A stretch of DNA of 64,000 nucleotides from Tsuneonella sediminis (lineage in GTDB: Bacteria > Pseudomonadota > Alphaproteobacteria > Sphingomonadales > Sphingomonadaceae), in contig NZ_JBNCBU010000001.1 in NCBI RefSeq assembly GCF_051912845.1, forward strand, positions 2,061,837 to 2,125,836, given 5' to 3'. Shown here piece after piece: positions 63,801-64,000 of the stretch. Under the pieces are notes generated by a model that saw only the letters and a program-made list of their open reading frames with translations, searched no databases and was not told where the DNA came from. The first letter of the stretch is position 1. Each line of letters starts with the position of its first letter. The position numbers and the translations under genes were made by a program.

Positions 63801-64000
63801 TGCGGGCGCGATCGACATCGACGCGGGCTCGGTCTCGGCGGGCGTGCTCAAGGCGACCGGCGACCTGACGGTCGACGCGGCGGGACCGATCGCCCTGACG
63901 GCGGCGGTATCGGACAGCGACGGGGTTGGCGGCGGCGCGCTGGCGATCGGCGCGACGACGCTGCCCTCGAGCCTGACGATCAGCGGCTCGACGAGCGGGG
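60883..64000 (+). CDS. Filamentous-haemagglutinin-like TpsA exoprotein, 3'-truncated by the window edge
   Basis: The frame is open from the ATG to the last base, giving at least 1039 residues. The ATG has AAGGAG 8 bases upstream and a clear signal peptide (MTAKHRSLRLRMLATTATAA, cleaved near AHAQ). The TPS domain is well preserved: VVANWNQFNVP, SLLNRVIGGGFSDIGGTI and FWLVNQNGILFGGSTSVNAA, with NQNGI for the NPNGI motif. From about residue 350 onward the protein is a Ser/Gly/Ala/Asp-rich beta-helix built from long, almost identical repeats (AIDIDAGSVSAGVLKATG and AIDVDSTAGGALDLGTLN units). No cysteine is seen in the visible part. It is the substrate of the upstream TpsB. Its function and C-terminus lie outside the window. 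Confidence 0.93.
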   Translation, partial: MTAKHRSLRLRMLATTATAALLALPGAAHAQLVSSGDLVTAEDSAGNPNQITITNPNASTANISVLAPVVVANWNQFNVPTGTILNVSNASAAAQASLLNRVIGGGFSDIGGTINAADVNFWLVNQNGILFGGSTSVNAASFYASTLDVTDADFFDFYEGTDLAGNGSNSIQFVTNPAATTILAAPAGASFVTNGTLFFGGPQLNLTGTFDAGSGTASFVAATDVTVNFSAGSPVSYTIPAGTTVASQLIDGTVTGNAADFVFQTAAGVMGAMLTVNADVATTAAPTERGILLYTGGPSTASVTVGGAWSSTGGVEANVNSDLTFSQDLSGSYATLQAAGGLSAQDITATAGAIDIDAGSVSAGVLKATGDLTVDAAGPIALTAAVSDSDGVGGGALAIGATTLPSSLTISGSTSGASVDLQASGNVSLGFVASGAGNVDIDSTGGNISASFVSASGGDALLTAPGAITTGGISASNAIDVDSTAGGALDLGTLNAGTTISLDTSGSAAFGAATAGGAFTIGGSVDPSSITATGTVLAGSVDFDTTGLLSAQTIEARAGAIDIDAGSVSAGVLKATGDLTVDAAGPIALTAAVSDSDGVGGGALAIGATTLPSSLTISGSTSGASVDLQASGNVSLGFVASGAGNVDIDSTGGNISASFVSASGGDALLTAPGSITTGGISASNAIDVDSTAGGALDLGTLNAGTTIALDTSGSFGAAGITAGGALTVGSNSAPSSVLLTGDVVAGSATIFSTGSLTAQDVTATTGDVYLVGEPLVAGNVTAAQNLFFATVTNSGTVTFDSATATNGLVAVNGAVPDTITVTGATTGASVQLYAIDVLDLGDVTSTAGVVLLDTALFGAGSGSISAGNVSATGGQARLVAPDGITTTSISSTAAIDVDSTAGGALDLGTLNAGTTISLDTSGSAAFGAATAGGAFTIGGSVDPSSITATGTVLAGSVDFDTTGLLSAQTIEARAGAIDIDAGSVSAGVLKATGDLTVDAAGPIALTAAVSDSDGVGGGALAIGATTLPSSLTISGSTSG
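61933..62382 (+). repeat. Internal coding repeat of tpsA2, unit A copy 1
   Basis: A 450-bp segment that recurs at 62554-63003 with only about five base differences by eye. The offset is 621 bases, exactly 207 codons, so the frame is kept. It encodes residues about 351-500. Confidence 0.9.
62314..62752 (+). repeat. Internal coding repeat of tpsA2, overlapping unit B-A copy 1
   Basis: A 439-bp segment covering the end of unit A copy 1, the following linker and the start of unit A copy 2. It recurs at 63562-64000 with about two base differences by eye and an offset of 1248 bases (416 codons). Confidence 0.9.
62554..63003 (+). repeat. Internal coding repeat of tpsA2, unit A copy 2
   Basis: The second copy of the 450-bp unit. 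A third copy begins at 63802 and is still identical where the window ends. Differences from copy 1 are clustered near 62890-62935; after 63003 the sequence diverges sharply. Confidence 0.9.
63562..64000 (+). repeat. Internal coding repeat of tpsA2, overlapping unit B-A copy 2 (cut by the window end)
   Basis: The second copy of the 439-bp segment; it continues beyond the window. The diverged stretch 63004-63561 between the repeats encodes an older, non-identical beta-helix section, so the gene alternates freshly duplicated and older modules. Confidence 0.9.

Noticed and set aside
61890..63851. Minus-strand open frames opposite tpsA2 with apparently repeated protein sequence
   Set aside because: The repeat pattern is only the complement of the tpsA2 coding repeats, whose plus strand has a signal peptide and TPS domain.
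61933..64000. Repeats considered as a CRISPR or satellite array
   Set aside because: Units are long, in frame, and part of a continuous coding sequence with no spacers.

Overview
The window is a GC-rich (about two-thirds G+C by eye), densely packed chromosomal segment of an alphaproteobacterium, most probably a sphingomonad (Sphingomonadales). The pointers are the many large TonB-dependent receptors of the Xanthomonas/Caulobacter type, polysaccharide-utilisation loci built from a TonB receptor plus lipoprotein glycosidases plus flavin-dependent halogenase-like genes, a TRAP transporter next to uronate catabolism genes, and ShlB/haemagglutinin two-partner secretion genes. The species cannot be fixed from the sequence alone. 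I saw no tRNA, rRNA, IS element, prophage or CRISPR array.

Region 1 (1-11.9 kb) is a plant-polysaccharide/uronate locus: the 3' part of a TonB receptor, a secreted alpha/beta-hydrolase esterase, a GH43 lipoprotein and a DctP-Q-M TRAP transporter, all tightly coupled on +; then altronate dehydratase (uxaA) on -, and uronate isomerase (uxaC) with a fructuronate-reductase-type dehydrogenase (uxuB-like) on +. Polymer is bound and de-esterified or trimmed outside the inner membrane, acids enter by the TRAP system, and the enzymes feed the Ashwell pathway.

Region 2 (12.1-30.7 kb) has two large convergently terminated, divergently transcribed TonB receptors, then a leftward three-gene operon: an outer-membrane TpsB transporter, a 2479-residue TpsA exoprotein, and a 1013-residue exported TPR-CHAT (caspase-like) protein, joined by 1- and 4-nt overlaps. 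A second TpsB/TpsA pair lies at 59.1-64 kb; its TpsA carries almost identical 207-codon repeats and runs off the window.

Region 3 (31-41.3 kb) is a housekeeping stretch with a translation/stringent-response flavour: an unknown 183-aa protein coupled to a small alarmone-hydrolase-type HD protein, a propeller-amidohydrolase fusion, a HerA-like ATPase, an 89-aa protein coupled to a RoxA/YcfD ribosomal oxygenase, RluE, a small zinc-ribbon protein and an ABC-F ATPase.

Region 4 (41.4-58 kb) is a complete alpha-glucan/maltodextrin locus around a LacI-type regulator. Leftward: an MFS sugar transporter and a periplasmic GH13 amylase. Rightward: a TonB receptor, a halogenase-like flavoprotein, a GH13 lipoprotein, a GH13 alpha-glucosidase, a GH97 alpha-glucosidase, an esterase lipoprotein and a second halogenase-like flavoprotein, with 4-nt overlaps through most of the run. 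Two CATACGTATG-like palindromes lie before the two arms. A MaoC-type hydratase gene follows on -.
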